Of a stretch of DNA of 64,000 nucleotides, positions 47,449 to 58,754 are shown piece by piece (the stretch's first letter is position 1; each line of letters opens with the position of its first letter). The stretch is from Adiantum capillus-veneris. Its lineage: Eukaryota; Streptophyta; Polypodiopsida; Polypodiales; Pteridaceae. The notes beneath the pieces are model-generated. The model had not been told where the DNA came from and made no database searches. It saw only the letters and a program-made list of their open reading frames with translations. The DNA is taken from contig CM043958.1 of assembly GCA_014529385.2 (NCBI GenBank), positions 77,732,169-77,796,168 on the forward strand, in the 5' to 3' direction. The position numbers were made by a program, and so were the translations under genes.

Positions 47449-49031
47449 TGTTATAAAATCTAATATCTAACCAACCCAAATGATTTTCTCATATTAAATT
47501 GATCACTTAATGTGGGAGAATAAACGGGAACAAGTGTTAAGATATACATATGTGCTTATAGATCTATCTCAACACGGGGCCAATAGTAAAGGGGCCCAAA
47601 TGGGAGATGGTCTATCAAGAGCAAGGCTAACCAATGGAGCATAAGACCTTAGGGTTAGCTTCATTGAAGACCTCCAATAATGTGTGTAAAAGTACTTTGA
47701 CCTTAGGTAAGTTACGGTTGAGCTTGAGGTAGGAACCCGGCCCAAGCTCGAGGTGCTTGTCGTGCTTGAGGTGCTTGTCCTGCTTGAGGTGCTTGATTAA
47801 GATGCTTGAGGTGCTTGACTGGCTCCATGCTTGAGGTGCTTGACTTGGTGCATGATTAAGGTGCTTGAGGTGCCTTGAGAAGCTTGCCTGAGATGCTTGT
47901 GGGAACACCCCCTACTTCAAGTGCTTAGTCATGCTTGATGACTAAGGGGCTTGCTCATCCAAAGTCAAAAAGATCCCTACAAGGAGGGGGGCGAGCCTAC
48001 AAGGGGGGGGGGAAGAGAGAGAACACACACACACACACACAAGGGAAGCCCCAGCTTGAAGAGGCAGCAAGGACACTTGTCAAGTTCCTCCTCATGTTGC
48101 CCTCATGGTGTGCCTGAAGCCTATTGGTTGGCCACCCAAGGGGTCCAATGATAATTTAGGATATTTAATTAATTGATTTTGCATTTATCAAGTCCTCTCT
48201 CTCAAAGGGGAAAGGGGGACACTTGTCCCAAGGCTACCCCTGTTGCTTGTAATGGCTCCTGCTTGTGATTGGCTAGGCCTGGAGGGGTCCAATGAGCTTC
48301 AAGCATGAGCTACAAGGGGGGGTCGACCCAAGAAATCTAGGGGGGTGCTTAGGGGGTATACTCACCCACACACACTCACAAACACTCTCAGTGTGTACTA
48401 TGCAAAGTGCAAGAGCTCCCTCTCCTTCTCCAAGCAAGTAGAGGTTGAGAGCCTACACCAACACTCTTGGCTATGGAGTGCAAATCCATCCAAGATCCAT
48501 GCTTCAATGCTTGAGCTTGCCATCTATTTCTTCTTCATTACTATGCTATTATGTATGCTAGCACAAGAGTTATGATAAGTGAGGAACTAGCTCTTTCTCG
48601 TATGAAATGTTTCTTCTTCCTCTTCCCTACCCTCATTCCCTGCTAGCTCTCTCCACCTTCGAAGGTGTTTGAGGTCTTGGGACTGAGGCTTGGTATAGTT
48701 AAAGCTTTCTTCAAGTTTAGGTTATGCTCTGATGGTGATGCATGAAGCTTTCCATCTTCATTGCTTCACCTAGGTCACAAGGAACACAAAGAATGTATTG
48801 TAACAAGTCTCTCTTTATGGGAGAAATCATAATACAAATGCCTATTGGAGGTGTTGTCATGTTCTCTAAATTCTCTCTCTTGCAAAAGTATTGTCCATGC
48901 CAAGTTAACTAATTGCTATGATTATGTTGCTATCTTCAATTATGTCTACCCGCTATGCTCACAAAATCATTTCTTGAAAGTACTCTCATTAAATTCCGCT
49001 ACTCTCAAATTGAATAGGCAAATTCCATTAC
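47449..49031 (+). repeat. Element B right LTR
   Basis: It starts TGTTATAAAATCTAAT, matches the left LTR without the solo insertion, and ends at AATTCCATTAC without the final A. Compared with the left LTR it lacks about 33 bp around 48850 (the GGGGACCGGCTCC block) and has fewer minisatellite units. Confidence 0.88.
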
Positions 49032-49329
49032 GAGAGGTGCTCCAAGAAATACCTTTTCTTGCAAACTAAAAACTGTAGCTTTGCTTCTTTGCTGCTAATT
49101 ACTAGGAAAACCTAGTGCATAAAGTCTTCAATAGCAAAGGTGTCTCTATTTTTAATCTAAGGTGATTCAAAATTTTCAATGTTGTGAATTCTTTGTATGT
49201 TTGATATGTCTCTACATCTTCTCTTGTAACCTTTTCCATGCTTTGTCCTTTATTTTTACTGTTTGAATGCATTTTCATCAACACCTATGGTAGCATCCAA
49301 GCATTGTTCTTTCGTCTCATGGCGTTAAA
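49032..49329. other. Spacer, no gene recognised
   Basis: Unique sequence after the LTR; a 60-codon minus-strand frame has no recognised motif. Confidence 0.35.
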
Positions 49330-49590
49330 ACTTTTTTATGGGCTTCGTGACTCTAATGGGGTCTCTTGGAATGCATTCATTGAAGAATTTGTCTAGCAAC
49401 TAAATGTAAGATACAAATTGAGGCTCCTCTTCTTACATCTTCTAAACATGGCACATATACCTTTACGGTATCTTTAAGACATGTCAAATAAAACCTCAAG
49501 ACTAGAAACCACTGGGCTATTTTCAAAAGATTAAAATCGAGGATTACTTTTAAAATGCAATCGTTTACGCTTGCATCTTAAATGTATGAC
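49330..49590 (+). pseudogene. PPR gene fragment
   Basis: Plus-strand pieces in two frames, GLRDSNGVSWNAFIEEFV and, after stops, LGYFQKIKIEDYF then NAIVYACIL, follow one PPR unit (NxVSWNxxI, ALxYFxxM, NAVTYACIL). It is heavily degraded. Confidence 0.55.
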
Positions 49591-49797
49591 GGTAATAAAG
49601 TGAGGTCTAACTCCAGATCGTTAGTTCAGGAATCATTTGGATGCTTGTATAAAATATTGAGCAAGGGTTTGTCTTTGGAAGTAGCCTCTTCAACATTTCT
49701 TCGTGTTATCCATCGAATGTAATGCTTATGTATAGAGTTTCAACTCTTCTCAATAGATAAAAGAAGAGGGAAATCTCTATCACATCATAGGGTTTTG

Positions 49798-50040
49798 TTG
49801 TGCGTCGTGTGTGAGCCACAGAGGCTGCAAACACACAACCTACATGCAGGTAAACTCACAAATGCAGTCGGGTGTGTCACCCACCTCTGTGTAGTTTTCG
49901 ATGAAGGAAACCCGTGCTGTAGTGAAGAGAGAGCTCATCGTCTCGTTTCTCAATCACCACATTGTTGTCGTATCGTCGCTTGTCCTCGCTGGCACACACA
50001 CTCTCTCTCTCACTCACACTCACACACAGACAAGAGATAA
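49798..50040 (-). repeat. Diverged LTR fragment related to the nested element
   Basis: The blocks GTGTGAGCCACA, ACACACAAC, GGTGTGTCAC and a CT/CA-rich stretch occur in the same order as in the LTRs at 12215-12530 and 20610-20890, with many differences. It is probably an old LTR of the same superfamily. Confidence 0.5.
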
Positions 50041-50289
50041 TGCAGGAAAGGAGGAGAGCAAGGGCAAAACCATACATTCGAGAATGACCAAAAACTAGGT
50101 TATAGACCACTTATGTGGGTCACTAGGGAATTTGGGAGGTCGTTTGGAGGGCCTTCTAAGAAAATAAAGTTGTCTACCTTCTCTCTCTAGAAAATTGGTG
50201 TGGTAAAAGAAAAGGTGTTCTCATCAATCATTCAAAAAGTGTACTTCGAAGTGGATTCTTTTGACAGAGTCACTACAAGTGGTTGTGTG

Positions 50290-50530
50290 CTCTTGTGACG
50301 CTGTTAGCGACGGAAATACATTGGGTTTTTATAACCCCCGGCGTCGCTAAAACCGTCGCTACGAGCGTCGCTACGAGAGCGTCGCTATAAGCGTCGCTAT
50401 ATAGAGACGCTCATAGCGACGGTCATAGCGACGGTTATAGCGACGTTTACACTGAAAACTATAGCGACGCTCATAGCGACGCTACAGAGCCATAAATAGC
50501 GACGGTTATAGCAACGCCCGAGAGAATTTT
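50290..50530. repeat. CACTA subterminal repeats, copy 2
   Basis: At least twelve copies of TAGCGACG or its complement CGTCGCTA in both orientations, the kind of subterminal array bound by the second CACTA protein. Confidence 0.88.
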
Positions 50531-50535
50531 TTTTT

Positions 50536-50564
50536 GGTGGCAGGGCATTGAATGCCCTGCCACC
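50536..50564. other. 29-nt perfect palindrome, copy 2
   Basis: Two 14-bp arms (GGTGGCAGGGCATT and complement) around one base. It is conserved in copy 1 at 58327-58355, between the second gene's stop and the subterminal repeats. Confidence 0.85.
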
Positions 50565-51039
50565 CATCAACCATATTGTACTTGATTCACTTTTTAAAAA
50601 AAGTGCAAGGGTAGATAATAGACCCAAAATAGTCACCCACAAGACGCATTGTTTGCAAAATTGACAATTGTACAGATCATAGGCAAAATGAATTGATTGG
50701 CAAATGTAATAATGACAATTGTACAACATCATAGGCATAAAGAATTGATTGGCAAAAGGAACTGCGGTGACAAATGTAATAATATACATGGTTCAAAAAG
50801 ACGTATAAAATCCGTCTCATGATACATAAGCTATGAGAAACCCTAAACTAATGCTATCTAGCTACGGCTAAACTGACGTCGTCTAGTCAGACGTCTCATC
50901 GCGTCCAAGCGGCGTATCTGTCGGATTCTGCAAAAAAAGACAATAAGACAGCTTTCAGTAAGTATAAACATATAACGACATTTATAAAACAATACAAAAA
51001 ATAAAAAAGAGTAAACCCTAATACTAACCATGCCGCCGC

Positions 51040-51051
51040 CACTACAAGAGG
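51040..51051 (+). repeat. CACTA terminal inverted repeat, left
   Basis: CACTACAAGAGG, exact complement of 58631-58642. Confidence 0.95.
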
Positions 51052-51060
51052 CTATTCATA

Positions 51061-51185
51061 TTAGCGACGCTCACACAGCGACGCTCAAAAAAAAAATTCC
51101 CGGCGTCGCTACGAGCGTCGCTATAAGCGTCGCTATGAGCGTCGCAAATTTACAAAGAAATTTGCGACGCTCATAGCGACGCCGG
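51061..51185. repeat. CACTA subterminal repeats, left of copy 1
   Basis: Several CGTCGCTA/TAGCGACG motifs in both orientations, fewer than at the 3' end. Confidence 0.85.
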
Positions 51186-51189
51186 CTGG

Positions 51190-51720
51190 GGTAAAAAAAT
51201 AACCGAGCGCGCCCAAAAACTCAGATCTCAGATCTGAGTTTTTCGGCGCCCTCAAGCAAAGAGCAGGTAACGCTCTCCCTCACTCTCTCTCTCTCTCTCT
51301 CTCTCTTTCTTCTCCACACACACACACACACACACGAGGAGAGGAAGGAGAGCCAGGTATGCTCCTTCCCTCTCCTCATTCTCATGTTCCCTTCCCCTCT
51401 TTCTCTCTCCCTCTCTCTCTCTCTCACACACACACATACACACACACACATAGTGTTTTTGAGAGAGAGAGAGAGAGAGAGAGTACAAACAAAAACAAAA
51501 ACGCACACACACATACATAAACAAAGAATGCACACACACATTGAAAGAGAAAAAGAGAGAGAGAGCATGCATAAACAAAAAACGCACGCATTGAGAGAGG
51601 AAAAGAGAGAGAGAACATGCATAAACAAAAAACGCACACATTGAGAGAGGAAAAGAGAGAGAAAACATGCTTACGATCCAAAAAAACGCACACATTGAGA
51701 GAGAAAGAGAGAGAAACTAA
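51190..51720. repeat. (CT)n/(CA)n-rich 5' region of copy 1
   Basis: CT, CA and GA runs with three to four imperfect repeats of about 55 bp (AACATGCATAAACAAAAAACGC, then ACATTGAGAGAGG). The mirror region in copy 2 is at 63760-64000. Open frames through here are artefacts. Confidence 0.8.
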
Positions 51721-51830
51721 TTTAACGTCATAGGAAACTAATTAAAATTAAAAGACCTAAAGATCTAGCCGACGAGGAGTTGAACTCAAGACCTATTATT
51801 CAAAAGGGAAATGGCATAATCAATCTATCA
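51721..51830 (-). mobile_element. SINE-like unit in CACTA copy 1
   Basis: In reverse orientation it matches 39842-39960, including GGGAAATGGCATAA and GAGTTGAACTCAAG (B-box region) and TTAACGTCATAGGAAAC at its end. It is carried along by the CACTA element. Confidence 0.6.
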
Positions 51831-52071
51831 TACTTGGCATGGGTGATAGAAAGGTTATACCATTTATCTCTTTTTATTGGCACACACATCCACACACGCA
51901 CACACACACAAGAAGGAGTTATAACGTCGTAGAAAACTATCTTAAAAGACATTAAAGATTAGGTTATATGTAGACTTACATTAAATTAGATTTAGGTTTA
52001 TTTTTAACTAGATTTACGTTTATTTAAGCTAGATTTAGATTTACGTTATATTAGATTAGATTTAGGTCTCC

Positions 52072-52277
52072 ATAGACTGCGATGCCTGCATGAAGCGGGT
52101 GAAGAAAGCCCTCAATGGAATATAGGGTATTGCTGCCTTCACTCATGGTGGGCTCCGTCGATCCAAAAGTACTGGTGAAATGTCTTCATAAGATAGGGAA
52201 GAAGGTGGATCTTCAGGGCGGCAAGAGTCACTACATCCCCGACACAATGACCATCTAGACAACCTCTAGTCATTAGA
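52072..52277 (+). pseudogene. Captured HIPP/HMA-domain gene fragment, copy 1
   Basis: The plus strand reads DCDACMKRVKKALNGI, the start of a heavy-metal-associated domain with the metal-binding CxxC. After a stop and frame change it reads VGSVDPKVLVKCLHKIGKKV, the second half of that domain. This is host-gene sequence, not transposase. It is flanked on both sides by degenerate TAAATCTA/TTAGATTTA repeats. The homologous insert in copy 2 (63034-63395) is longer. Confidence 0.75.
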
Positions 52278-52631
52278 CTTACGTTAAATTACATTTAGCT
52301 TTATTTTTAGTTAGATTTAGATTTACGCTTATTTACGTTAGATCGAGTCCACGCAAGAATTACTTACGGTTTAGGGTTTAGAGTTAGACGAACAGTGAAA
52401 AGATCCACTGTGAAAAGATGTTAAGATGCTGTGAAGTGCTACAGCTAGAGAAGAGGCAAAGGGGTTTTGTCCACTACATGCAGTATCATGTAGACGTGGG
52501 TGTGTAGATTCTTGTACCCACAAATATAGGTATTGACCAATAAAGACGAGATTATAACCCGGTGGTTCTGATCTCCGTGCACCTCTAGACCGAGGTGTGC
52601 GAGGATTGGACATGACTAGAGAATGTGAGGT

Positions 52632-52638
<7 letters not shown>

Positions 52639-52674
<36 letters not shown>
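52639..52674. repeat. (GA)n microsatellite
   Basis: A pure GA run before tnp2; the corresponding (CT)n in copy 2 (62327-62395) is about twice as long. Confidence 0.95.
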
Positions 52675-52677
<3 letters not shown>

Positions 52678-52739
52678 GACGAAGAATGCCAATAGAATAT
52701 TAAATTTTTTGTCTAGGTTATAAGTTTTTTATCCTCATT

Positions 52740-55700
52740 ATGAGTAGCGACGAGGATGTGGGACCGTCCAACCGAAACACCTATCTCTCAACGAGGGTCT
52801 TATGTCCTTGTAATCAATGAAAGCATGTTGTGCGATGGACAAGACGTGTTTCTTTGCAGCACGTTCGCAAATTTGGCGAGTTCGATCCATCTATTATAGA
52901 TCGAGTTGTTGCCAATTATAACTCGTCGGACTCTGACGCTGGCCAACAAGCAGCAATCTTGCAACCCAATAGACGTGTTCGCAGGCGCTTTGGTCAAGCA
53001 GCATATGTGAGGCCACAAGATGTAGCCTCTGACAGCTCGGGGGATGATCATGCTTGAGCCCGAGATTGATGAAATGATCGAGACGATCATGGATTCAGAA
53101 AGGCTTATCTATGATGATATGAAAAGTGAAGCCGATACGCCATTGTATAATGGAGCACGTATGTCTAGATTGAAAGCACTCCTGGTTCTTCTCAACATGC
53201 AGACAAAGTTTGGATGGAGTGACACTAGCGTCACAGCGCTTTTCAGGTGATCTATTACAATTAGTTTACTTTAATACAACTCTAAATGTATAATGATCTG
53301 ATAGATTTTTACACGACTGTATCATATTTTTATGTTGTGTAGATTGCTGAAAGAGCACATACTACCAGCTGACAATGTGATGCCAGATTCCCGAGATGAA
53401 GCAAGAAAGATTTTGCGAAACTTGGGGATGGATTACAATTCTATCCACGCTTGTCCTAATGACTGCATTCTTTTCAGAGGGGAATACATAGACATGGAGA
53501 AGTGTCCAAAATGTGATTCCGAAAGATATCGAGTAGATCTCCACGGGACAAAAATTCCACAAAAGGTTTTGCGACATTTCCCTCTGCTTCCTCGCATCAA
53601 GCATTTCTTCGAATGTAAGTCCATGGCCGCCCTAGCATCATGGCATGAGGAGAATAAATCTTCGGATGGTGTGCTACGAATTCCTGCAGATTGCGTAGCG
53701 TGGAAACATATAGATGGAACATGGTCGGATTTTGCCAGGGAAGGTCGAAATTTGCGCTTAGGCCTGGCTATGGATGGCGTAAATCCATTTGGTCAAAGAT
53801 CAACATCTTACAGTGTATGGCCCGTTGTCATCGTCAACTACAACATTCCCCCGTGGTTGACTACAAAGAAGGGGCACCTATGGCTAAGCTTGATTGTGCC
53901 AGGGCGATATAAAGTGGAGAATATGGATGTGTATCTTCGTCCACTATTGGAAGAGCTACAACAATTGTGGATTGGCATAGAGGTGGTGGATATGAGCCGA
54001 CACAAAGGACGGTGGAATGCTTTGATCAGAGGAATTCTAATGTGGACCATGCATGACTATCCCAGGCTAACAGAATGCTCAGGTGATCTATTGACACTCC
54101 TCACTCAGACACTGTAAATCTTGTTTTTTCCCATAGTTGATCTATTATCATGTGTATACATGCAGGGCTTCAAACAAGCGGATACAGAGCATGTGTCACA
54201 TGTGGACGTAGACTGAATGCACGTAGGGCACCCTCACTGAAGAAGCAAATCTACGAAGGTCATCAAGCGTATCTTCTAGAGAATCATGTGTTACGCGACG
54301 GCTTTTTGGGAAGAGATCCACCAAGGATGTCTGCACAAGCATGGTTAGAGCAGAAGGAGATGTGCGATGACGGATTGCCTCCAGGGATGAAGAGACTATC
54401 TCTATGGTACGAGTTACCATACTGGCCCCGACTCATGATCAACCACTTGCTCGATCCAATGCACATATTCAAGAATGTGGGTAATCTACTATGGGACCAT
54501 CTGACCGGCAAGAAAGATACTTTGGGAGCCAGAGTTGACCTTAGAAATGTGGATCGTATGGAGCAATATTGGCCGCAAACAGCGTCTGATGGATCGATAA
54601 AACTCCCTAAAGCACCATGGATTTTCACAGGAGCCCAAGAACGCAAAGTAAAAGAGACCATTCGATCTTTGCGGACCCCCACTGGCGTAATGCACTCGCT
54701 CTGAGCGTGTTTTACTAAAGAAGGAAAGCTTACCGGTTTGAAGTCACACGATTGGCATAAAATGTGTCAGGTACGTTCATAGTGGACTTTAATATCATTG
54801 CATAAAATGTGGACTTTAATATCATTGTTGCACATACTTTACAGTTTATTTTACCGGTTGCCATTGAGGGATGTTTGTCTCTCGACATCCGTAACACAAT
54901 CTACAAACTTGCAAAGCTGGTGCAATGGATCTCACAAAAGGAGATCAACGTAGACTCCATACCATTCGCCAAACTAAATGCTGCGGAGCTTGTGTGCATG
55001 TTTGAGAAACATTTTCCTACTACAATGCTAACCATTCAGGTGCATCTTCTTGTTCACATAGTTGATGAGGTGGAAATAGCTGGCACAGTTCATTCCAGAT
55101 GGATGTTCTTCTTAGAGCGTTTCATGAAAATGCTTAAGGGATATGTGCGTCAAAAGGCACGTCCGGAGGGTAGCATGGCAGAAGGTTGGTTGGTATCAGA
55201 GTCCCTAGTGTACATTGGAGAGTGGCTAGACGGATTTGATAAATCCCGGGACACGCTATGGCGAACCATAGATGATGAGCGCATATCTGGGATTGTCATG
55301 TGCAATCTCAGTGTTGAGAAGAAGATGACGGAAGATCTAGAGGCTAAAATCAACCGATTTTGCATGCTTCACAATCCAGTGATGCAAAAGTGGATTTCAC
55401 AATATGAGGATGCAAAGCAAGAGCGACAAAGGGCACGAATCGAGTGGAGACGGGGAAGACGACCACCGATGCACTATCCAGCGGTTCTGGAGAGCCTACC
55501 AACCTTCATGAGCTTAAGATGGTTGCACAACCAATTGAAAAGCGCACAACAATGCGGTGACGAAGTGACTGAAGAAGAGTGGGAGTACTCTCGGGGTTGC
55601 GCGACCAAGGTAAGTTTGCAATGTACGACTAGCAAGTGACTTTATTTATAAACGTTTGAACGGCCACTCATAATCTTTGTTCGTTGTAGTATAAGTCATA

Positions 55701-56442
55701 CACATCAGCATGGTGTAAAGGTCGACATTTTAGGGTGGAACGAATCGACAAAAAGCGTTTTACTCAAGATTGTGGAATCATGGCAAAATTTGAACAGTCT
55801 AGTCGACGACGTTCCTCTGATGCAGATCCTGTGGTGGCGGAACTCACTTACTTCGGCACGCTGCAAGAGATTTTGAGGATCGATTACAGAGGATTTTTTG
55901 TCGACTTGTTCGACGTGCAATGGTTCAAGATAATCATGGAGGGTCGCAACGCTACTGTGCGTAGAGGAGAGTCTGGTTTTCTTGAGGTGGATTCTACTAA
56001 GAAATGGACTGACCTAAGAGACACTTTCGTACTACCCGAGCATTGTGAACAAGTAAGTATGTAAATAGTTAACATCCCCCTTTTACAAGTTATGTGCTTG
56101 AAAGCTCTCATGTAAGTTATGTGGCTCTGGCAGGTAATATTTCATCCTACAAAGTCTACATCAAACTGGTGGTACGTCATAGAGGTAGCCCCTCGTAGTG
56201 CAAGGACGTATGAAGGCTACCATGTGCCAATCACAACGACATCAATGGAGGAGATCAGAGAAGATGCTCAATCAGAAGCCGCTGCGGTGGTGCCAGACGA
56301 GCATCAAGATGCTACTACTCTATATGGGGTGCATGCAGAGGAGCTACAAAATGAAACAGAGGATATGTGTTTAAACGGAGAGCTCTATATAGATATAGGA
56401 AGTTATGCTGAGTTATGCGAGGATGAGAGAGAGATCTCTTAA
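52740..56442 (+). pseudogene. CACTA transposase gene tnp2, copy 1
   Basis: Six exons: 52740-53246, 53343-54082, 54166-54770, 54845-55609, 55690-56052, 56134-56442. All introns are GT-AG. The protein has the Transposase_21 signature: IHACPNDCILFRGEY, KVLRHFPLLPRIKHFF, WHEENKSSDGVLRIPADC, RLGLAMDGVNPFG, YSVWPVVIVNYNIPPWL and DPMHIFKNVGNLLWDHL. Then come DUF4218 (ERFMKMLKGYVRQKARPEGS) and DUF4216 (KGRHFRVERIDKK, LRIDYRGFFVDLFDVQW). Intact, it would be about 1104 residues. Lesions are a TGA at 52818-52820, a 26-bp deletion near 53055 that shifts frame in exon 1, and a TGA at 54702-54704 (CGA in copy 2). It is therefore inactive. In autonomous elements this protein cuts and transfers the ends. Confidence 0.9.
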
Positions 56443-56714
56443 AGCCACAAATATTGTATTTGAACAATTTTGCTCCGTGTTGTAAAAGCTCTGGCTCTCT
56501 AAGTACCTTCCATGGTGTATAACGCTCTTTTCTACTCGCGCTCACATCTTTTGATTGAAAATTCTGAGTTTTCGACTTGCCTCTTCTATCACTCAATTCA
56601 TTGCGTCATTGTATTTATATGCGTCATTACGTCATTGTATTTAATGGTCTTTGCGTCATTGTCTACTCTATTCATTCAATATTAAGTTTAAATATTCGTG
56701 TGTTTAATGCAGGT

Positions 56715-58024
56715 ATGGATGATGAGGAGTTTCTTTCTTCTTTGTCACCGCAGCAGAGACAGTGGTACGTGGAGCGTCATCGCTCTGGCGCATCATCGCG
56801 CGTTCCTACTCCATCCGCATCTCCCTCTCTTTCGGATCATTCGGCGCGCTCCGAAGCTTCGGCGTCGACGACACGAGCTTCACACTCGTCTAGACACCGG
56901 CGCTCTAGTGGTGGCGGTGGCGGTTGTTGTGGGGATTCTGCCACCGATGCCTCCACACCGCCTCGTGCTCGACGAGGCTCTTTACCCTCCCCTTCTTTGC
57001 CCGTCCCCACACCAGCCACAGCATCGCCATCTACGCCAGGTTTTGCACGGCTGACTGTTCCTAGAAGCTACACACCTCTACCTACTCCGCCAGGAGCCAC
57101 CCCACTCGACACTCCTCGCTTCGGGGCCCAGACGCCGGTGGAGACACCTGACGTCCGTACCCCCATCGACATGCCGCTAGAGACCCCTGCCGGGACACCC
57201 AGGTTCACGCGTCACCGGCCAGAGGGCTTGCCTTACTCCGTTGACATCAGTGGCGGCATCATCATGGATGATGACGGCAAGAAGGTGATCTCGCGCATGC
57301 GTGGTCTTTGCTCTCAGCTGTTTAGACACTACATACTAAACAAATGGAGTGAAGTACCAAGTGATTTAAAAAACAGAGTCATCAGCATACTTCATGATGA
57401 GTTTCCCATTCCAACACGGGATCAGCGCTTCAATGAAGACCTGATGAAGATTCGAATGCGTGAATACTGCAAACACAAGCGTTCCGAAGTGCAAAAAGCA
57501 ATCAAGAATGGGTGGAACAGGCCAGATTGGCTGGCCAAAGAAGATTGGAAGAATGCGAAGAAAGCAGCGCGCGAGAATCCCGACAAGTGGAAGCAACAAA
57601 AGGATGCAGCCAGAGCACGAGTAGAGGCAGGGAGCTCGCACCACTTGGGGAGCGGTGGATGGGCATCATTTGAGGCCGATTTTGTAAGTGTTTTCACATT
57701 GCTCTTTATGTTCGATAGTTTAGGGTTTATGAGTTTTTTAGTTCTAACATAATGAAATCTTTGTATGTTTTGACAGTGGTCGATGACAGGACGTGATCCC
57801 ACACCGTACGAGCGCGAGTACGCAGGCAAGAAGGGCTTAAACGCCCTGATGGACATTCTCAGTTCTCGCGGCGGCATGGTTAGTATTAGGGTTTACTCTT
57901 TTTTATTTTTTGTATTGTTTTATAAATGTCGTTATATGTTTATACTTACTGAAAGCTGTCTTATTGTCTTTTTTTGCAGAATCCAACAGATACGCCGCTT
58001 GGACGCAATGAGATGTCTGACTAG
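56715..58024 (+). CDS. CACTA second protein (TnpA/Ptta-like)
   Basis: Three phase-0 exons, 56715-57683, 57777-57878 and 57980-58024, give 371 residues with no stop. The N-terminal half is Ser/Pro/Thr-rich with TPxxTP repeats. The C-terminal half has the plant Ptta/En-Spm layout (Transposase_24-like): KWSEVPSDLKNRVISIL, RMREYCKHKRSEVQKAI, NRPDWLAKEDW, KWKQQKDAARARVEAGSS and HLGSGGWASFEADF. It probably binds the subterminal TAGCGACG repeats, as TnpA does in En/Spm. It follows tnp2 on the same strand with 270 bp between. This is the only gene of the pair of elements that looks functional; in copy 2 it is almost wholly deleted. Confidence 0.8.
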
Positions 58025-58326
58025 ACGACGTCAGTTTAGCCATAGCTAGATAGCATTAGTTTAGGGTTTCTCATAGCTTATGTATCATGAGACGGATTTT
58101 ATACGTCTTTTTGAACCATGTATATTATTACATTTGTCACCGCAGTTCCTTTTGCCAATCAATTCTTTATGTCTATGATGTTGTACAATTGTCATTATTA
58201 CATTTTGCCTATGATGTGTACAATTGTCAATTTTGCAAACAATGCGTCTTGTGGGTGACTATTTTGGGTCTATTATCTACCCTTGCACTTTTTTTAAAAA
58301 GTGAATCAAGTACAATATGGTTGATG

Positions 58327-58355
58327 GGTGGCAGGGCATTCAATGCCCTGCCACC
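58327..58355. other. 29-nt perfect palindrome, copy 1
   Basis: Same hairpin as at 50536-50564, with the central base complementary in the other orientation. It lies 300 bp after the second gene's stop; it could form a transcript hairpin. Confidence 0.85.
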
Positions 58356-58369
58356 AAAAAAAAATTCTC

Positions 58370-58615
58370 TCGGGCGTCGCTATAAGCGTCGCTATTTATG
58401 GCTCTGTAGCGTCGCTATGAGCGTCGCTATAGTCTTCTGTGTAAACGTCGCTATAACCGTCGCTATGGGCGTCGCTATATGCGTCGCTATGAACGTCGCT
58501 ATATAGCGACACTTATAGCGACGCCTATAGCAACGCTCATAGCGACGCTCGTAGCGACGGTTTTAGCGACGCCGGGGGTTATAAAAACCCAGTGTATTTT
58601 CGTCGCTAACAGCGT
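58370..58615. repeat. CACTA subterminal repeats, right of copy 1
   Basis: A dense array of CGTCGCTAT and ATAGCGACG units in both orientations, a mirror image of 50290-50530. Confidence 0.88.
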
Positions 58616-58630
58616 CACAAGAGCACACAA

Positions 58631-58642
58631 CCTCTTGTAGTG
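58631..58642 (-). repeat. CACTA terminal inverted repeat, right
   Basis: CCTCTTGTAGTG, complement of 51040-51051, followed by the CGC target copy. Confidence 0.95.
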
Positions 58643-58754
58643 CGCGAGAACTGAGAATGTCTATCAGGGCGTTTAAGCCCTTCCTGCCTGCGTACTCGCG
58701 CTCGTACGGTGTGGGATCACGTCGTATCATCGACCACTGTCAAAACATACAAAG

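Larger units (their letters stand above)
42100..49031 (+). mobile_element. Ty3 element B with long LTRs, decayed
   Basis: The left LTR is 42100-45357 (about 1.66 kb once the nested solo LTR is removed) and the right LTR is 47449-49031. A tRNA-iMet primer site is at 45359. The interior is only 2.1 kb and encodes a gag C-terminus, protease and most of RT; the rest of pol is deleted. The right LTR lacks its final base. Internal sequence before the left LTR indicates a former tandem LTR-interior-LTR array collapsed by recombination. Confidence 0.85.
51040..58642 (+). mobile_element. CACTA element copy 1 (complete)
   Basis: A 7603-bp element with terminal repeats CACTACAAGAGG at both ends, flanked by the 3-bp duplication CGC (51037-51039 and 58643-58645). 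It encodes a Tnp2-type transposase (broken) and a second, open TnpA-like gene. It also carries subterminal repeats, a SINE-like unit and a captured host gene piece. It is inserted inside a copy of its own family in opposite orientation. Confidence 0.95.

Noticed and set aside
52360-52385. TTTAGGGTTTAG stretch as an interstitial telomere
   Set aside because: There is barely one and a half units, and it is mirrored in copy 2, so it is part of the CACTA sequence rather than telomeric.
53362-54696. Antisense open frames across the tnp2 exons
   Set aside because: They are duplicated as mirror images in both copies and carry no domain; shadows of the transposase.
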